Notes: generated by a model from the sequence alone, not told the origin. A stretch of 44,189 bases of DNA from Nitrospirota bacterium (GCA_015233615.1 JADFXJ010000018.1:1-44189), one strand, 5' to 3'. Positions 1-8,586 are shown, counted from the first letter of the stretch. Made by a program: numbers and translations.

Positions 1-257
1 TATTTTTCGAAAGTATCCTTGTCGATAAAAGGTTGAAAGACATAATTGCCATACCGGGACAGGTATGAATCGAAATAACCTTTCAGTGCGTTAAAGCTCT
101 CCACGTTGAGCTCGGCGCTGTAAAAGTAGATGGTCGCCGCCCCGGTATTCATAGCGTTTACAAGTGAAATCATGATAAGAAACAAGATTACCCTTACCGC
201 CGGCAGAAGGGCAGATTGGTAGTATTTTGCCGGGTTTAAAGAAATAAGTTTAATCAT
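1..257 (-). CDS. Partial PhnD-like periplasmic substrate-binding protein
   Basis: The minus-strand frame opens at an ATG at 257 and runs off the left edge of the window (about 85 codons seen). The first 37 or so residues hold a basic start and a hydrophobic stretch (VRVILFLIMISLV) ending near ALNAMN-like residues, as in a signal peptide or anchor. The mature start reads SAELNVESFNALKGYFDSYL and then YVFQPFIDKDTFE. This resembles the first strand and helix of PhnD/phosphonate-type ABC binding proteins, where a domain opens by naming an effective concentration and then places a membrane-linked region. It is divergent from a sensor histidine kinase, and PhnD-like proteins often sit beside sensor kinases as periplasmic ligand-sensing partners. 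The family call rests on a short N-terminal segment and is an inference. Confidence 0.5.
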   Translation of the reverse strand, partial: MIKLISLNPAKYYQSALLPAVRVILFLIMISLVNAMNTGAATIYFYSAELNVESFNALKGYFDSYLSRYGNYVFQPFIDKDTFEK

Positions 258-281
258 ATAAAACGTATTGTGTTATTACAA

Positions 282-303
282 TGTGCATTATAGTGTGCAT
301 TAT
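282..303. promoter_or_regulatory. Direct repeat over a minus-strand -10 box in the divergent promoter region
   Basis: The 10-base word TGTGCATTAT occurs at 282-291 and again at 294-303, one helical turn apart. On the minus strand a perfect TATAAT lies inside it (287-292), about 30 bases before the PhnD-like gene. A regulator binding the repeat would cover that -10 box. The rest of 258-465 holds a plus-strand TATAAT at 424-429 without a good -35. It also holds a five-codon ORF (ATG 441, stop before 459) with a strong AAGGAG site just ahead of the kinase start. Confidence 0.35.
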
Positions 304-465
304 CAGAGTACGTATCTAATAAAAATACCATATACGGGCCGTAAATGTAAACCGATAGGCCGTAACCGGGTCTGCGCCATGAAAATTGCTTATCAGACGT
401 ATAATTTTGGTGTATCTTCGGGTTATAATGTAAGGAGCAGATGAAGGTACCGGGCTAAAATAAGA

Positions 466-2139
466 ATGAAAGAGGAATTTCCAATCAGGAAAAGCCTGCG
501 ATGGCAACTTCTGTCTACGATGATAGGATTAATCGTAAGCTTGCTCGTGATTCTTACTTTCATACAGTTCTTTGGGCAAAGAAAGATGTTGAAAGTTGAG
601 TTAAAGAAGCATATAGCACTTATAAAGAAAAATCTCAGGGAACGGGTTAAATCTATTTCTATTAACCTGAGAACCCAGATGGAAGAGTCACTCGCTACGT
701 ATAATTTTTCGAATATAAGTATTTTAGCCAGAAATGCCGTCAGCGAGGATAATGACATAAGCTACGTTATTTTGATGGACTCTGCGGGAGTCGCTCTCGT
801 TCGTATGTTGAGGCCGGATCTGCAGGCTTCCCGGTTTAGCGCACCAGATAACGTGTTTAATGAAAATCCGGCTGCCGAGGCCTTCAGGGAGTACGAAAAA
901 GACGGCAAACAGCGCATGGAGTTCATAGTTGCTCTCCACGTGAGCAATAAGACGTGGGGAATACTCCGCATAGGCATATCTCTGGAGAACCTCAATAAGG
1001 TGGTCATGGAGGCGGAGCAAAACATTAATAACCAAACCAGGGAGCTAATTACAAGATCATTTCTTATCCTGATTTTGTTTGTTGCCAGTGGAACCATTAT
1101 TGCGCTGGTACTGGCATCGAGGTTGACAAAGCCGCTTGTAGGCCTTACGAGGGTTGCCAGGGAGCTTGCGAAGGGTAATTTCTCCGCCGCCAATACCCTG
1201 ACGTTTCAATCCGCCGGCGAATTGGAAATACTATCCCGTAGTTTTACCGAAATGTCCGGCAAATTGAAAGATTCTTACGAGAAGCTGGAAGATTACAGCC
1301 ACACTCTCGAACAAAAAGTGGAAGATCGTACGAAGGAACTGAAAGATGCCATGGCTGAGTTGAACAAGGTTCTCGAAGATCTTCAGGAAAGCCAGGAACA
1401 ACTGATACAGGCCGAAAAAATGGCATCCCTGGGGCAGCTTGTCGCAGGTGTCGCCCACGAGATAAACACCCCCGTGGGGGTCAGTGTTACAGCCGCGTCG
1501 CATCTTGTTTTGGAGACAAAAAAGATTATATCGGTCTTTGAGGCCAGGGTTGCGAAGAAGGCCGACATGGAGGAGTATTTCAACACGGCACTCGAGTCGT
1601 CGGATCTCATACTCAGAAACCTTAACCGAACCAGCGCGCTTATAAAGAGTTTTAAGATGGTATCGGCAGACCAGACTTCACAGGACTACCGAACGTTTAA
1701 GATAAAGGATTACCTGGACGATATAATAATCAGCCTCCAGCCAAAACTCAGAAAAACAGGCCACACTATTACCATAGCATGTCCCGACGGCCTGGAGATA
1801 AGCAGTTACCCGGGAGCCTTTGCCCAGGTCATAACGAATCTTGTAATTAATTCCATGATGCATGCCTTTGCCACGGGCGTAAATGGATTAATGACAATTA
1901 AAGTAACCGAAGATCCGTACTCGATAACATTGAGATTCTCCGACAACGGCAAGGGGATAGCCGAAGAAAACTTAGGCAAAATATTCGATCCGTTCTTTAC
2001 GACAAAAAGAGGAGCAGGAGGCACCGGGCTAGGTTTGCATATCGTATTCAATATAGTTAATCAAACCCTGAAAGGCTCCATCAAGTGCGAAAGCTCCCCC
2101 GGACATGGAACCACTTTTATCTTAAGCATACCCCGCTGA
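466..2139 (+). CDS. Membrane sensor histidine kinase (HAMP, HisKA-like, HATPase_c)
   Basis: This 557-residue protein is predicted to sense a signal outside the inner membrane and autophosphorylate. Transmembrane helices lie at about 15-37 and 196-217, flanking a roughly 155-residue periplasmic sensor with Cache-like character. A HAMP linker follows (about 217-270), then a long coiled coil (about 270-325). The H-box reads LASLGQLVAGVAHEINTPVG with phospho-acceptor His331. The ATPase domain has the N-box NLVINSMMHA, the G1 box DNGKGI near 492 and the G2 box GTGLGL. No response regulator is adjacent, so the partner lies elsewhere. The divergent PhnD-like gene could be a ligand-binding partner. 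The ATG at 466 has a weak ribosome site; the strong AAGGAG at 431-437 serves a five-codon ORF just upstream, which may couple translation. Confidence 0.9.
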   Translation: MKEEFPIRKSLRWQLLSTMIGLIVSLLVILTFIQFFGQRKMLKVELKKHIALIKKNLRERVKSISINLRTQMEESLATYNFSNISILARNAVSEDNDISYVILMDSAGVALVRMLRPDLQASRFSAPDNVFNENPAAEAFREYEKDGKQRMEFIVALHVSNKTWGILRIGISLENLNKVVMEAEQNINNQTRELITRSFLILILFVASGTIIALVLASRLTKPLVGLTRVARELAKGNFSAANTLTFQSAGELEILSRSFTEMSGKLKDSYEKLEDYSHTLEQKVEDRTKELKDAMAELNKVLEDLQESQEQLIQAEKMASLGQLVAGVAHEINTPVGVSVTAASHLVLETKKIISVFEARVAKKADMEEYFNTALESSDLILRNLNRTSALIKSFKMVSADQTSQDYRTFKIKDYLDDIIISLQPKLRKTGHTITIACPDGLEISSYPGAFAQVITNLVINSMMHAFATGVNGLMTIKVTEDPYSITLRFSDNGKGIAEENLGKIFDPFFTTKRGAGGTGLGLHIVFNIVNQTLKGSIKCESSPGHGTTFILSIPR

Positions 2140-2198
2140 TTAACGTAAACCGGAGATTAAGAGTAAAACGGCAACCTTGATTTGCTCCCATGTGCTAC

Positions 2199-2238
2199 AG
2201 TATTATTAATGGTACCGGAGTATTATTAATGGTACCGG
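2199..2238. repeat. Perfect 20-bp tandem duplication
   Basis: The unit AGTATTATTAATGGTACCGG is present at 2199-2218 and again at 2219-2238 with no change. It lies between the kinase gene and the VWA operon, about 120 bases upstream of the VWA start. It could be a duplicated operator (each unit contains the palindrome GGTACC) or a replication slippage product. Confidence 0.8.
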
Positions 2239-2356
2239 TTATCGTTAGCATGGAGATACGATGCACCAGAGAAAGGTAATTTTGGCCTGCGATGTTTTTG
2301 GATTCACTGGATTTATTCGATAGAAAGTAAAATACTACAAGGAGGGAAAGATATAA

Positions 2357-3193
2357 ATGTATGACGCAGAGATCAGCCGTAATAACCCTGGCTGTTTTTT
2401 ATTCCTGATTGATCAGTCGGGCTCTATGGGGGATCCGTTTGGTGGAAATCAGGCAGTTTCTAAAAGTCGCGGCGTGGTGGATGCCATAAACAAATTGATA
2501 GCTAACCTCGTTCTTAAATGCACGAGAGACGACGGCATTCGCAATTATTTCGAGGTAGGGGTAATAGGATACGGCAATCCGGACGTCGCACCGGCCTTCA
2601 CGGGAAATTTTTCCGGCCAGGAGCTGCTTCAAATAGAAGCCATCGGTAATAACCCACTGCGCATCGAGGAAAGAACCCAGCACGTATCCGATGGAGACGG
2701 CAGAACTATCGAGAAAACCATCAAGTTTCCCATATGGTTCGAGCCTGTGGCAAACGACGGCACACCTATGTGCAAAGCCATCGACTACGCCAGGAGTATA
2801 CTCGCGCGATGGGTTAAAGAGCACCCGAACAGTTACCCGCCCATCGTCATAAACATAACCGACGGAGACTCTACCGACGGCAATCCCGTGCCTCACTCTA
2901 TAGACCTGTCGAGGGTAAGTACCAACAACGGCAACGTTTTGTTTTTCAACGTACACATCTCATCGCAAAGTGCCGTACCCCTTCTGTATCCGGACTCCGA
3001 CGTCTCCCTTTCGGAGCAACACGGCAAAACCCTCTTCGAGATGTCCAGTCTCCTGCCGGAGTCTCTGACTGAGGCCGCACGAAAGGAAGGATACGACGTA
3101 AAACCCCAGACACGCGGATTTGGTTTCAATGCCGACCTCGTGTCGCTAATCAAGTTCGTAGACATAGGTACCAGGGTTGGCACTTTACGATAG
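2357..3193 (+). CDS. VWA-domain protein (YegL/TerY-like)
   Basis: A 278-residue cytoplasmic von Willebrand A domain protein. The metal-ion-dependent adhesion site begins at Asp19-x-Ser21-x-Ser23 (DQSGSMG); the later MIDAS threonine lies in NDGTPMCKAI and the aspartate in NITDGDSTDG. The size and single-domain layout match YegL/TerY-type proteins, which pair with a PP2C phosphatase and a kinase. It is the first gene of a three-gene operon: its end overlaps the phosphatase by 17 bases and that gene overlaps the kinase by 4. A strong AAGGAGGG ribosome site precedes the ATG. By analogy with the yegL-yegK-yegI and ter-type modules it is probably a scaffold or substrate of a phospho-signalling switch. 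The substrate is unknown. Confidence 0.85.
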   Translation: MYDAEISRNNPGCFLFLIDQSGSMGDPFGGNQAVSKSRGVVDAINKLIANLVLKCTRDDGIRNYFEVGVIGYGNPDVAPAFTGNFSGQELLQIEAIGNNPLRIEERTQHVSDGDGRTIEKTIKFPIWFEPVANDGTPMCKAIDYARSILARWVKEHPNSYPPIVINITDGDSTDGNPVPHSIDLSRVSTNNGNVLFFNVHISSQSAVPLLYPDSDVSLSEQHGKTLFEMSSLLPESLTEAARKEGYDVKPQTRGFGFNADLVSLIKFVDIGTRVGTLR

Positions 3194-4100
3194 TTTCTCA
3201 GACGGCGACGTATCTGCCCCACCTGTAATTACTCTTAAATCCCGCGACGGGAAGATTGTTACCGCCGTACAGATTATAGAAAAACTTTCCGTATTCTATA
3301 CCCATAAAGACGGCAACGACGAAAAGGATTACGAGGACGCCTCCGGATTTAATCTGGATACACTACTTTTCTCTATAGCGGACGGGGCTACGGAATCGAT
3401 ATTTTCCAGGGAGTTTGCCAACATGCTCGTCGAGTCATTCGTTTCTACGAAGGAACTAACAGAGGCGCTTACAGAGTATGGAAGCGCAAAGAGCCTGAAG
3501 AACATGCTCGAATCGGCCATAGAAAGGGTAAAAGCCCGATGGGGCCTCATGGTAGCAGGCAAGTCACTCCCGTGGTATGCCCAGGAAAAGGTTGAGCAAG
3601 GGGCTCACACCGCTTTTTTAGGCTTACGCATTGTGCCAATCGTCGTGAGCGGTAAAAAGGGGATTAGTCGATATTTGACACCATGGCACTCAAGATACAT
3701 CGATTGCACTCTTAAGTGGGAAGCTTCATGTGTGGGTGATTCCTGCCTGTTTATAGTAAGAGGAGACATTCTCATAAAGAGCTTCCCTATCGAAACTGCC
3801 GCAGGATTCGACAATACACCATACCTTATCGGCAGTGTCGGTGCCATGGACAATCGGACCATATTCGTCGACAGTGGTTACCTCGCCGGCGGCGATTGCA
3901 TCTATATGCTTTCCGATGCCCTTGCGGCATGGTTTTTGAAATCCTGTGAAGCGGGACAAATGCCCTGGAAAGTCCTGGCCTCCATCGGTAGCAACGACGA
4001 GTTTCAAGCCTTCGTGGTCGCACTTAGGGAAAGCAAGGAACTGAGAAACGACGACTCCACACTTGTGTCCATATCTATCGTAAAGCAGGTGAAGTCTTGA
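3177..4100 (+). CDS. PP2C-type protein phosphatase (YegK/PphC-like)
   Basis: A 307-residue cytoplasmic PP2C-fold phosphatase, predicted to remove phosphate from Ser/Thr, probably opposing the kinase encoded next. Visible PP2C signatures are IADGATES near residue 65 (metal-binding Asp followed by Gly), CVGDSCLFIV near 185, LSDALAAWF near 240 and a terminal NDDSTLVSI. It is shorter and more divergent than typical PP2C, like enterobacterial PphC. The only start that fits is a TTG at 3177, inside the end of the VWA gene, which implies translational coupling. The stop overlaps the TTG start of the kinase gene in the sequence TTGA. Confidence 0.82.
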   Translation: MALYDSFSDGDVSAPPVITLKSRDGKIVTAVQIIEKLSVFYTHKDGNDEKDYEDASGFNLDTLLFSIADGATESIFSREFANMLVESFVSTKELTEALTEYGSAKSLKNMLESAIERVKARWGLMVAGKSLPWYAQEKVEQGAHTAFLGLRIVPIVVSGKKGISRYLTPWHSRYIDCTLKWEASCVGDSCLFIVRGDILIKSFPIETAAGFDNTPYLIGSVGAMDNRTIFVDSGYLAGGDCIYMLSDALAAWFLKSCEAGQMPWKVLASIGSNDEFQAFVVALRESKELRNDDSTLVSISIVKQVKS

Positions 4101-6064
4101 GTTACCCTCTGCCAGACGAATACCAGGAGGCCATACAGAACCCTGCAGGGTGTTTTGGCGATTACGAGCTAAAACACGGCTATGTAGAATGTAATTCCAT
4201 CGGCCTGCCCAGAGTTCGTTCAGGAAATTTCTCATCCGTCTACAAAGTTCGCTACGACGACTCGCAGTACGCAGTAAAGTGTTTCCTTAACTTTTCCGAC
4301 ACCCTTCAACGCCGCTATGCCGCCATATCCCGTTACCTGGCTCAGGCGGGCAACAGATACTTTGTGTCATTCGAATTTATTCCCGCGGGTATCACTGTAA
4401 GGAGGCAAAAGTACCCTATCCTTAAAATGGCCTGGGTTAATGGCGTGTCTATAGATAAATACGTCTCCGGGTGCATCGCCAAAGGCAATACCCAGGGCAT
4501 ACTTGCCATAAGGGGATGGTTTATTAACATGTACAGGTACCTGAGGGCCATGGGAATCGCCCATGGAGACCTGCAGCACGGTAATCTTATTGTGGCCGCT
4601 ACAGGACTCATGTTGATCGACTACGACGGTACCTACGTTGCGACTATGGGTATCGAAAATTGCCCGGAGGTGGGCCATCCGAATTACCAGCATCCTAAGC
4701 GAAGTCCATCCGATTTTAACGCACGTGCCGATAGATTTTCAGCTATAGTAATATATACCGCACTTACCGTGCTGGCATCTTATCCCTCACTTTGGAAGAA
4801 GTACTATAATGGAGACAATCTCCTTTTTTCAGAAAAGGACTACCTTAACTCAAACCAGTCGGCACTGTTCAGAGAACTTAGCCGGACGTCGGCTCCTGAC
4901 ATAAAGATACTCGCCGACGTTATAGCCTCCGCCTGCGTAAAACCGGTCGCAGAGATCCCCGATTTACTTACCTTATGCGACGAGATAAATAACGTTACCG
5001 CTTACACCATAGAACCTGCGGCCTGGATGGGCACCTGGGAAGGCATACCGGATGAGAGGCTATGCTTAACTGCCGGTGCGGGGCCACAAGCCATGGGAAA
5101 TGGTAATAAGGACGATGGTGATGACAGCGGTAATGAAAATGGTAATATGAATGACGAAAATAGTATGCCATCGTCTGCATCGCCTCTATCGTCTGCATCG
5201 ATTGTATCGACTTATGTACCTCTGCAATTCAAAGCAATCTGTGGAGGCTGCGGCAGCGAAAATGACGGAGGAGCGGCCCTGTGTTTCCATTGTGGTTATC
5301 CGCTTACGGCACCTTTATATGTATATGCCGATGAGACAGTCCAGCCGCAAATTGCCGTTAACACCGTTGCAGGTGCAGAGGTAGTCATCTGTCCGCAGTG
5401 CCATGGCCATAACGTGGAATTCGCGGCTCTATGCAGCCATTGCGGTTTCCTGCTTAGCAATCCGGTACCAACGCCTGCTGTGCCAGATCCTACGGTGCCA
5501 ACGCCTGCCGTAGCGCCTGGGCAAACGATTCCTCAGACGGCTATAGTGGTTAAAACGCCGGCAAAAATGTACCTTGGACTGCTATCGAAGTTGAAGTGGG
5601 GCACCGTTTACTTTATATTGTTTTTTTTCCTCATGGCCGTATACGATCAGACTGGAAATGGCGATTTACTACCATTTCTTGTGGCATCCGTCCAGGCATC
5701 GCTGGAGAAAGCCGCAGTGGCCTGGAAAAAGAGACATCATACAAAGAGCCTGAAAGCCAGGCACATAGCCAGCCTCAGCGCAATTCAAGCCTGCTCGAAA
5801 AAAATAGAGGCCCGTCCCCTTGACCCATCCCTGTATGAGATCCGTGGCAAGCTATACACGGATGCCGGCAAGTATAAGCAAGCTATAGCCGACCTTAGCA
5901 CTGCCATAAGGTTGAATCCGGGTCTATCCAGTGCGTACACTGCCCGTAGCGCGGTTTACAGGATGCTTGGCGATGAGCGCGCGGCTTTGGCCGACGTGGA
6001 AACTGCCAAAAAAACTCTAAAAAATGGCAATGGTAAGGTTATCGATGGAAAGGATAACAAGTAG
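4097..6064 (+). CDS. YegI-like Ser/Thr kinase with two zinc ribbons, a TM helix and TPRs
   Basis: A 655-residue protein. The N-terminal 280 residues form a protein-kinase-like domain with a glycine loop (SGNFSSVYKV), an ATP-binding lysine (YAVKCF), catalytic loop HGDLQHGN and metal site DYDG in place of DFG. The motif VGHPNYQHP is typical of the YegI group. An Asn/Asp/Ser-rich linker with simple repeats (about 330-370) leads to two zinc ribbons (CGGC...CFHC near 382 and CPQC...CSHC near 431). These are separated from a transmembrane helix near 505-520 by a VPTPAV repeat. TPR-like helices follow at about 570-640. The kinase domain should therefore lie in the cytoplasm and the TPR on the other side or on a re-entrant tail; topology is unresolved. 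It starts at TTG, overlapping the phosphatase stop, and ends the operon. Confidence 0.85.
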   Translation: MSYPLPDEYQEAIQNPAGCFGDYELKHGYVECNSIGLPRVRSGNFSSVYKVRYDDSQYAVKCFLNFSDTLQRRYAAISRYLAQAGNRYFVSFEFIPAGITVRRQKYPILKMAWVNGVSIDKYVSGCIAKGNTQGILAIRGWFINMYRYLRAMGIAHGDLQHGNLIVAATGLMLIDYDGTYVATMGIENCPEVGHPNYQHPKRSPSDFNARADRFSAIVIYTALTVLASYPSLWKKYYNGDNLLFSEKDYLNSNQSALFRELSRTSAPDIKILADVIASACVKPVAEIPDLLTLCDEINNVTAYTIEPAAWMGTWEGIPDERLCLTAGAGPQAMGNGNKDDGDDSGNENGNMNDENSMPSSASPLSSASIVSTYVPLQFKAICGGCGSENDGGAALCFHCGYPLTAPLYVYADETVQPQIAVNTVAGAEVVICPQCHGHNVEFAALCSHCGFLLSNPVPTPAVPDPTVPTPAVAPGQTIPQTAIVVKTPAKMYLGLLSKLKWGTVYFILFFFLMAVYDQTGNGDLLPFLVASVQASLEKAAVAWKKRHHTKSLKARHIASLSAIQACSKKIEARPLDPSLYEIRGKLYTDAGKYKQAIADLSTAIRLNPGLSSAYTARSAVYRMLGDERAALADVETAKKTLKNGNGKVIDGKDNK

Positions 6065-6196
6065 GGGACATATATACATCTACTATTTCGTCATAGCTGG
6101 TCTCTATCAATCTATATGACTTATACCTAAGAGTTCGGCGGCTTTGCTTTGAGATATTTCCCCTCTGTGATAAAAAACATTGTAAAAGCCTAATCT
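6065..6196 (-). pseudogene. Remnant of a UPF0175-like antitoxin, frameshifted
   Basis: Read on the minus strand, this stretch gives RLGFYNVFYHRGEISQSKAA then ELLGIS, which matches the helix-turn-helix core of UPF0175-type antitoxins (KISLGKAAELLGIS). Reading then meets a stop. A neighbouring frame continues openly with LIETSYDEIVDVYMSPT, so one frameshift separates the two parts. The 5' part is missing and is replaced by the tail of another broken gene. The call rests on a short motif. Confidence 0.4.
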
Positions 6197-6447
6197 GACA
6201 CTTTTTTCAAGAAGAAAAGATGAGCCCCTAAGCATACCCCAACTTGCCAAATAAAAACCTACTTGCAAGCAACTCATTTGCGATTATTTTCGTTCGCTAA
6301 TTCTGGAAGTCTATTTTCTTTGTAGAATGAGTAAAAATAATTATAACAAAAATCAAAAGAAGCATATCTTTCATCGGGTTTTCTTCCTTTGTTTTTACCT
6401 TGACCTTCTATGAATCGATCAAGTGAGTTTTTAATATGATTTGTCAT
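6197..6447 (-). pseudogene. Frameshifted small gene of unknown function with the GFYLASWGM motif
   Basis: An ATG at 6447 with a GGAG site opens a frame (TNHIKNSLDRFIEG ... ENRLPELANENNRK) that stops at 6274. The next frame continues at once with SCLQVGFYLASWGMLRGSS and FLLEKS. I recognise that block as the conserved second half of a widespread small protein family of unknown function, so a single frameshift near 6275 has broken the gene. Homology ends near 6197, where it is joined directly to the antitoxin remnant. The gene is therefore both frameshifted and 3'-truncated. A promoter-cassette copy lies about 190 bases upstream. Confidence 0.55.
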
Positions 6448-6638
6448 TTCCGGCTCCTTTAACCCATCCGTCACGGGTGGCTTTCTCGTTGTCTGTTAAA
6501 TGTCCGCCGTCCCCATTAGGAGACATTCCGGTGGCTTTCTCGTTATCAATAATTGGAGCACCTACTGTTAAAACGGCTAAAATTATATTTACATACATGA
6601 AAAGATTAATATCGTCTTACTACCAACAAAACCGTAAT

Positions 6639-6672
6639 ATTATATCATACGTCAGGTTACAGATAGGATACA
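6639..6672 (-). promoter_or_regulatory. Promoter cassette, copy 4 (degenerate)
   Basis: On the minus strand this reads TATCC, then GTAACC, then exactly ten bases, then TATAAT (6639-6644). The same order and spacing occur at 9228, 19545 and 21957. Here it lies upstream of the broken gene at 6197-6447. The similarity to the other copies is limited to this core. The surrounding 6448-6798 stretch otherwise holds a 15-base direct repeat (GGTGGCTTTCTCGTT at 6476-6490 and 6530-6544) and no gene that I can support. Confidence 0.45.
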
Positions 6673-6692
6673 AATTAGCAAATTAATTACTA

Positions 6693-6714
6693 TATGGTCG
6701 CCGCCCCCTATTTA
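6693..6714 (-). repeat. REP-like repeat fragment (AGGG.C.GCGACCAT family)
   Basis: The complement reads TAAATAGGGGGCGGCGACCA, closely matching the repeat core TAAAATAGGGACAGCGACCA seen at 20534 and related copies at 18801 and 17064. It lies just downstream of the membrane effector gene and may be a remnant of a REP-type element. Confidence 0.5.
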
Positions 6715-6798
6715 CGCCTATACGCCACTCATACAATAATGAGCGGTATGAAAACTGACTGCTGCAAAATAGTTACGCGGCCAGACCGGGCTTGTCAG

Positions 6799-7410
6799 CT
6801 ACTGGAAAGTAACTGTCCCGGTTTCCCCGTTATCTGTATAGTATCTAATTTTATCGGGCTTAATGGTTGGCTTTGCATAAATCTCTAATTTGGCGAAACC
6901 GTGGTGCTCCTGAAAATCTTCTGACTCTATGTGACTTTTCTCGGCCATATATTCATATTCTATAATATAAAATCGATCCGATACTCCAATAAACGCACAC
7001 GTGCTAAAAGATCTTGACCTGTTAGTATCGAAGGTAATAGAAAGAGTAGACCAGGATTGTGATATCGTTAATGTACCAAAATTATTTTCAACTTTTACTC
7101 CATTGCGGCTTCTCAGGCACACGTTTCCTTCCCATTTCCCGGACAGGTTTGGAATATTGATACTAAACAGCCATCCAACCCAGGTTTTCCATAAATAATT
7201 TTCAAGGAGAATCAATATAAGTTGATATATAGCTATTGTTGAAAATATTTCTATCATTTGGGGTGCGTAAGGATACTTGTTAAAAAATGAAGTGGCAGGT
7301 TTAATAATAATGTCTGATAGGATCAATGCGACGATAATAATCCAGAAGTAAACTTTCTTTTTCTCAATTGAACTTGATGTATCAACTACATAATACGGGT
7401 GCGGTATCAT
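6799..7410 (-). CDS. Cap15-like 2TM / beta-barrel membrane effector (S-2TMbeta)
   Basis: A 203-residue membrane protein. Two transmembrane helices (about 19-42 and 51-73) are followed by a roughly 120-residue beta-rich domain. That domain starts NLSGKWEGNV and contains TLTISQSWSTLSITF, FYIIEYEYMAE, EHHGFAKLEI and a closing GETGTVTF. This is the layout of the SMODS-associated 2TM beta-rich effector family, whose best-known member is CBASS Cap15, a cyclic-nucleotide-gated membrane-disrupting protein. The barrel would face the cytoplasm and bind ligand. The gene follows the acyltransferase after 16 bases, so it should be the third gene of a lysozyme-acyltransferase-effector operon. No CD-NTase is present in the window, so the activating signal is unknown. 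Family assignment is from pattern recognition, not a search. Confidence 0.72.
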   Translation of the reverse strand: MIPHPYYVVDTSSSIEKKKVYFWIIIVALILSDIIIKPATSFFNKYPYAPQMIEIFSTIAIYQLILILLENYLWKTWVGWLFSINIPNLSGKWEGNVCLRSRNGVKVENNFGTLTISQSWSTLSITFDTNRSRSFSTCAFIGVSDRFYIIEYEYMAEKSHIESEDFQEHHGFAKLEIYAKPTIKPDKIRYYTDNGETGTVTFQ

Positions 7411-7426
7411 ATTTTCTCCATCTTTT

Positions 7427-8482
7427 TTATTTGTTATTTATCATATTTAACGGTTCAACAACATACCCATTTTCCCCATTTGCCAGAACTGAATTATCCG
7501 GAACATCTTTCGTAACAATCCCATTTGGCGAAAATATTACCGAGTTATTCCCAATTTTAATCCCAGGCGTAACAATAACATTACCGGATATAAACACGTT
7601 ATCTCCAATTATAATCCTACCTTTTGATTTAATTGACGAATTACTACAATTTCTTATCAGGTTAATCAGGTCACCTCCATAAATATTTTTTGATATGTCT
7701 GTCAGTAACTTTACACCAGGTCCCATCAGACAATAATCGCCTATGAAAATTTGTTCTGCATCATCAAACGTCGCATTTGCATTTATCAGGCCGAATCCGC
7801 TATACCCGCCATAGATATTATTCCCATTACGATAACGGAGCCCAATTCTAATGATGTTACATTTGCCACTCAGCCATTTAATTTTTGAAGACAGTTCTGC
7901 ATCACTATCAAGTGAAATAGTGACATGATTGAGGAGATCGTTCTCTATTATTTTATGCAAACTCACTATTTCTTCGTTTCCATATATATGGGTGCCATCC
8001 GGCACATATCCTCTAACGACACTACCCGACTCTATAATCACATTGTCCATTATACAGGTTCCCGGAAGAACAACGGTTCGCGCACCTATCTTTACATTCG
8101 TTCCTATCGTTATTTCCGAAAATTTACAACAACGCCATCTATCGATACTGTTCTTTTCATGTCCGGCATTATACAAATGGACATTATCTGATATTATTGT
8201 ATTATTTCCTATTGAAACTTTACCAATGTCCAATACTACAACATCATTTCCAATCGATACATTATTACCTATAAATATATTTTCTCCAATATCACACACA
8301 AACCTTTCGCCCACTTGCACATTGTAACCAACAGAGCCGAATAGATTAAACAACTGTTTTGTATGCATTAAAGAATTATTATAATATTTTTCAATAACCT
8401 TTGATGCAGTTACAAATTTATTAAAAAATGAAGGTGGGTCCTGCCCGTCGGCAATAAACGCCTGAAAAGTTTTTATTACCAT
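7427..8482 (-). CDS. Tandem hexapeptide-repeat acyltransferase (two LbH domains)
   Basis: A 351-residue protein with two left-handed parallel beta-helix blocks of [LIV]-G-x4 repeats. The first is at about 65-145 (FIGNNVSIGNDVVV, ITIGTNVKIGARTVV, with YNAGHEKN carrying a likely catalytic His). The second is at about 235-345 (IFIGDYCLMGPGVKL, IIIGDNVFISGNVIV, IKIGNNSVIF). Both resemble maltose/serine O-acetyltransferase-type domains, so a CoA-linked acyl transfer to a sugar is likely, but the acceptor is unknown. Two full domains in one chain suggest internal duplication. Its start has a strong AAGGAGG site. It sits between a lysozyme (104 bases upstream) and the Cap15-like gene (16 bases downstream), so cell-wall or nucleotide acylation are both conceivable. 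Confidence 0.8.
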   Translation of the reverse strand: MVIKTFQAFIADGQDPPSFFNKFVTASKVIEKYYNNSLMHTKQLFNLFGSVGYNVQVGERFVCDIGENIFIGNNVSIGNDVVVLDIGKVSIGNNTIISDNVHLYNAGHEKNSIDRWRCCKFSEITIGTNVKIGARTVVLPGTCIMDNVIIESGSVVRGYVPDGTHIYGNEEIVSLHKIIENDLLNHVTISLDSDAELSSKIKWLSGKCNIIRIGLRYRNGNNIYGGYSGFGLINANATFDDAEQIFIGDYCLMGPGVKLLTDISKNIYGGDLINLIRNCSNSSIKSKGRIIIGDNVFISGNVIVTPGIKIGNNSVIFSPNGIVTKDVPDNSVLANGENGYVVEPLNMINNK

Positions 8483-8586
8483 AATGAATAGCCTCCTTGC
8501 TGCTTGTCTGGCTATAATCAGTTATAGCAGCGCATACTTTGATAATTCCAGTAAAGTTTTCGATGATCACCGGCTCTTATTCTGCG

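Noticed and set aside
6694..6888. A small plus-strand ORF
   Set aside because: It overlaps the end of the Cap15-like gene on the other strand and starts inside a REP-like repeat; no family resemblance.
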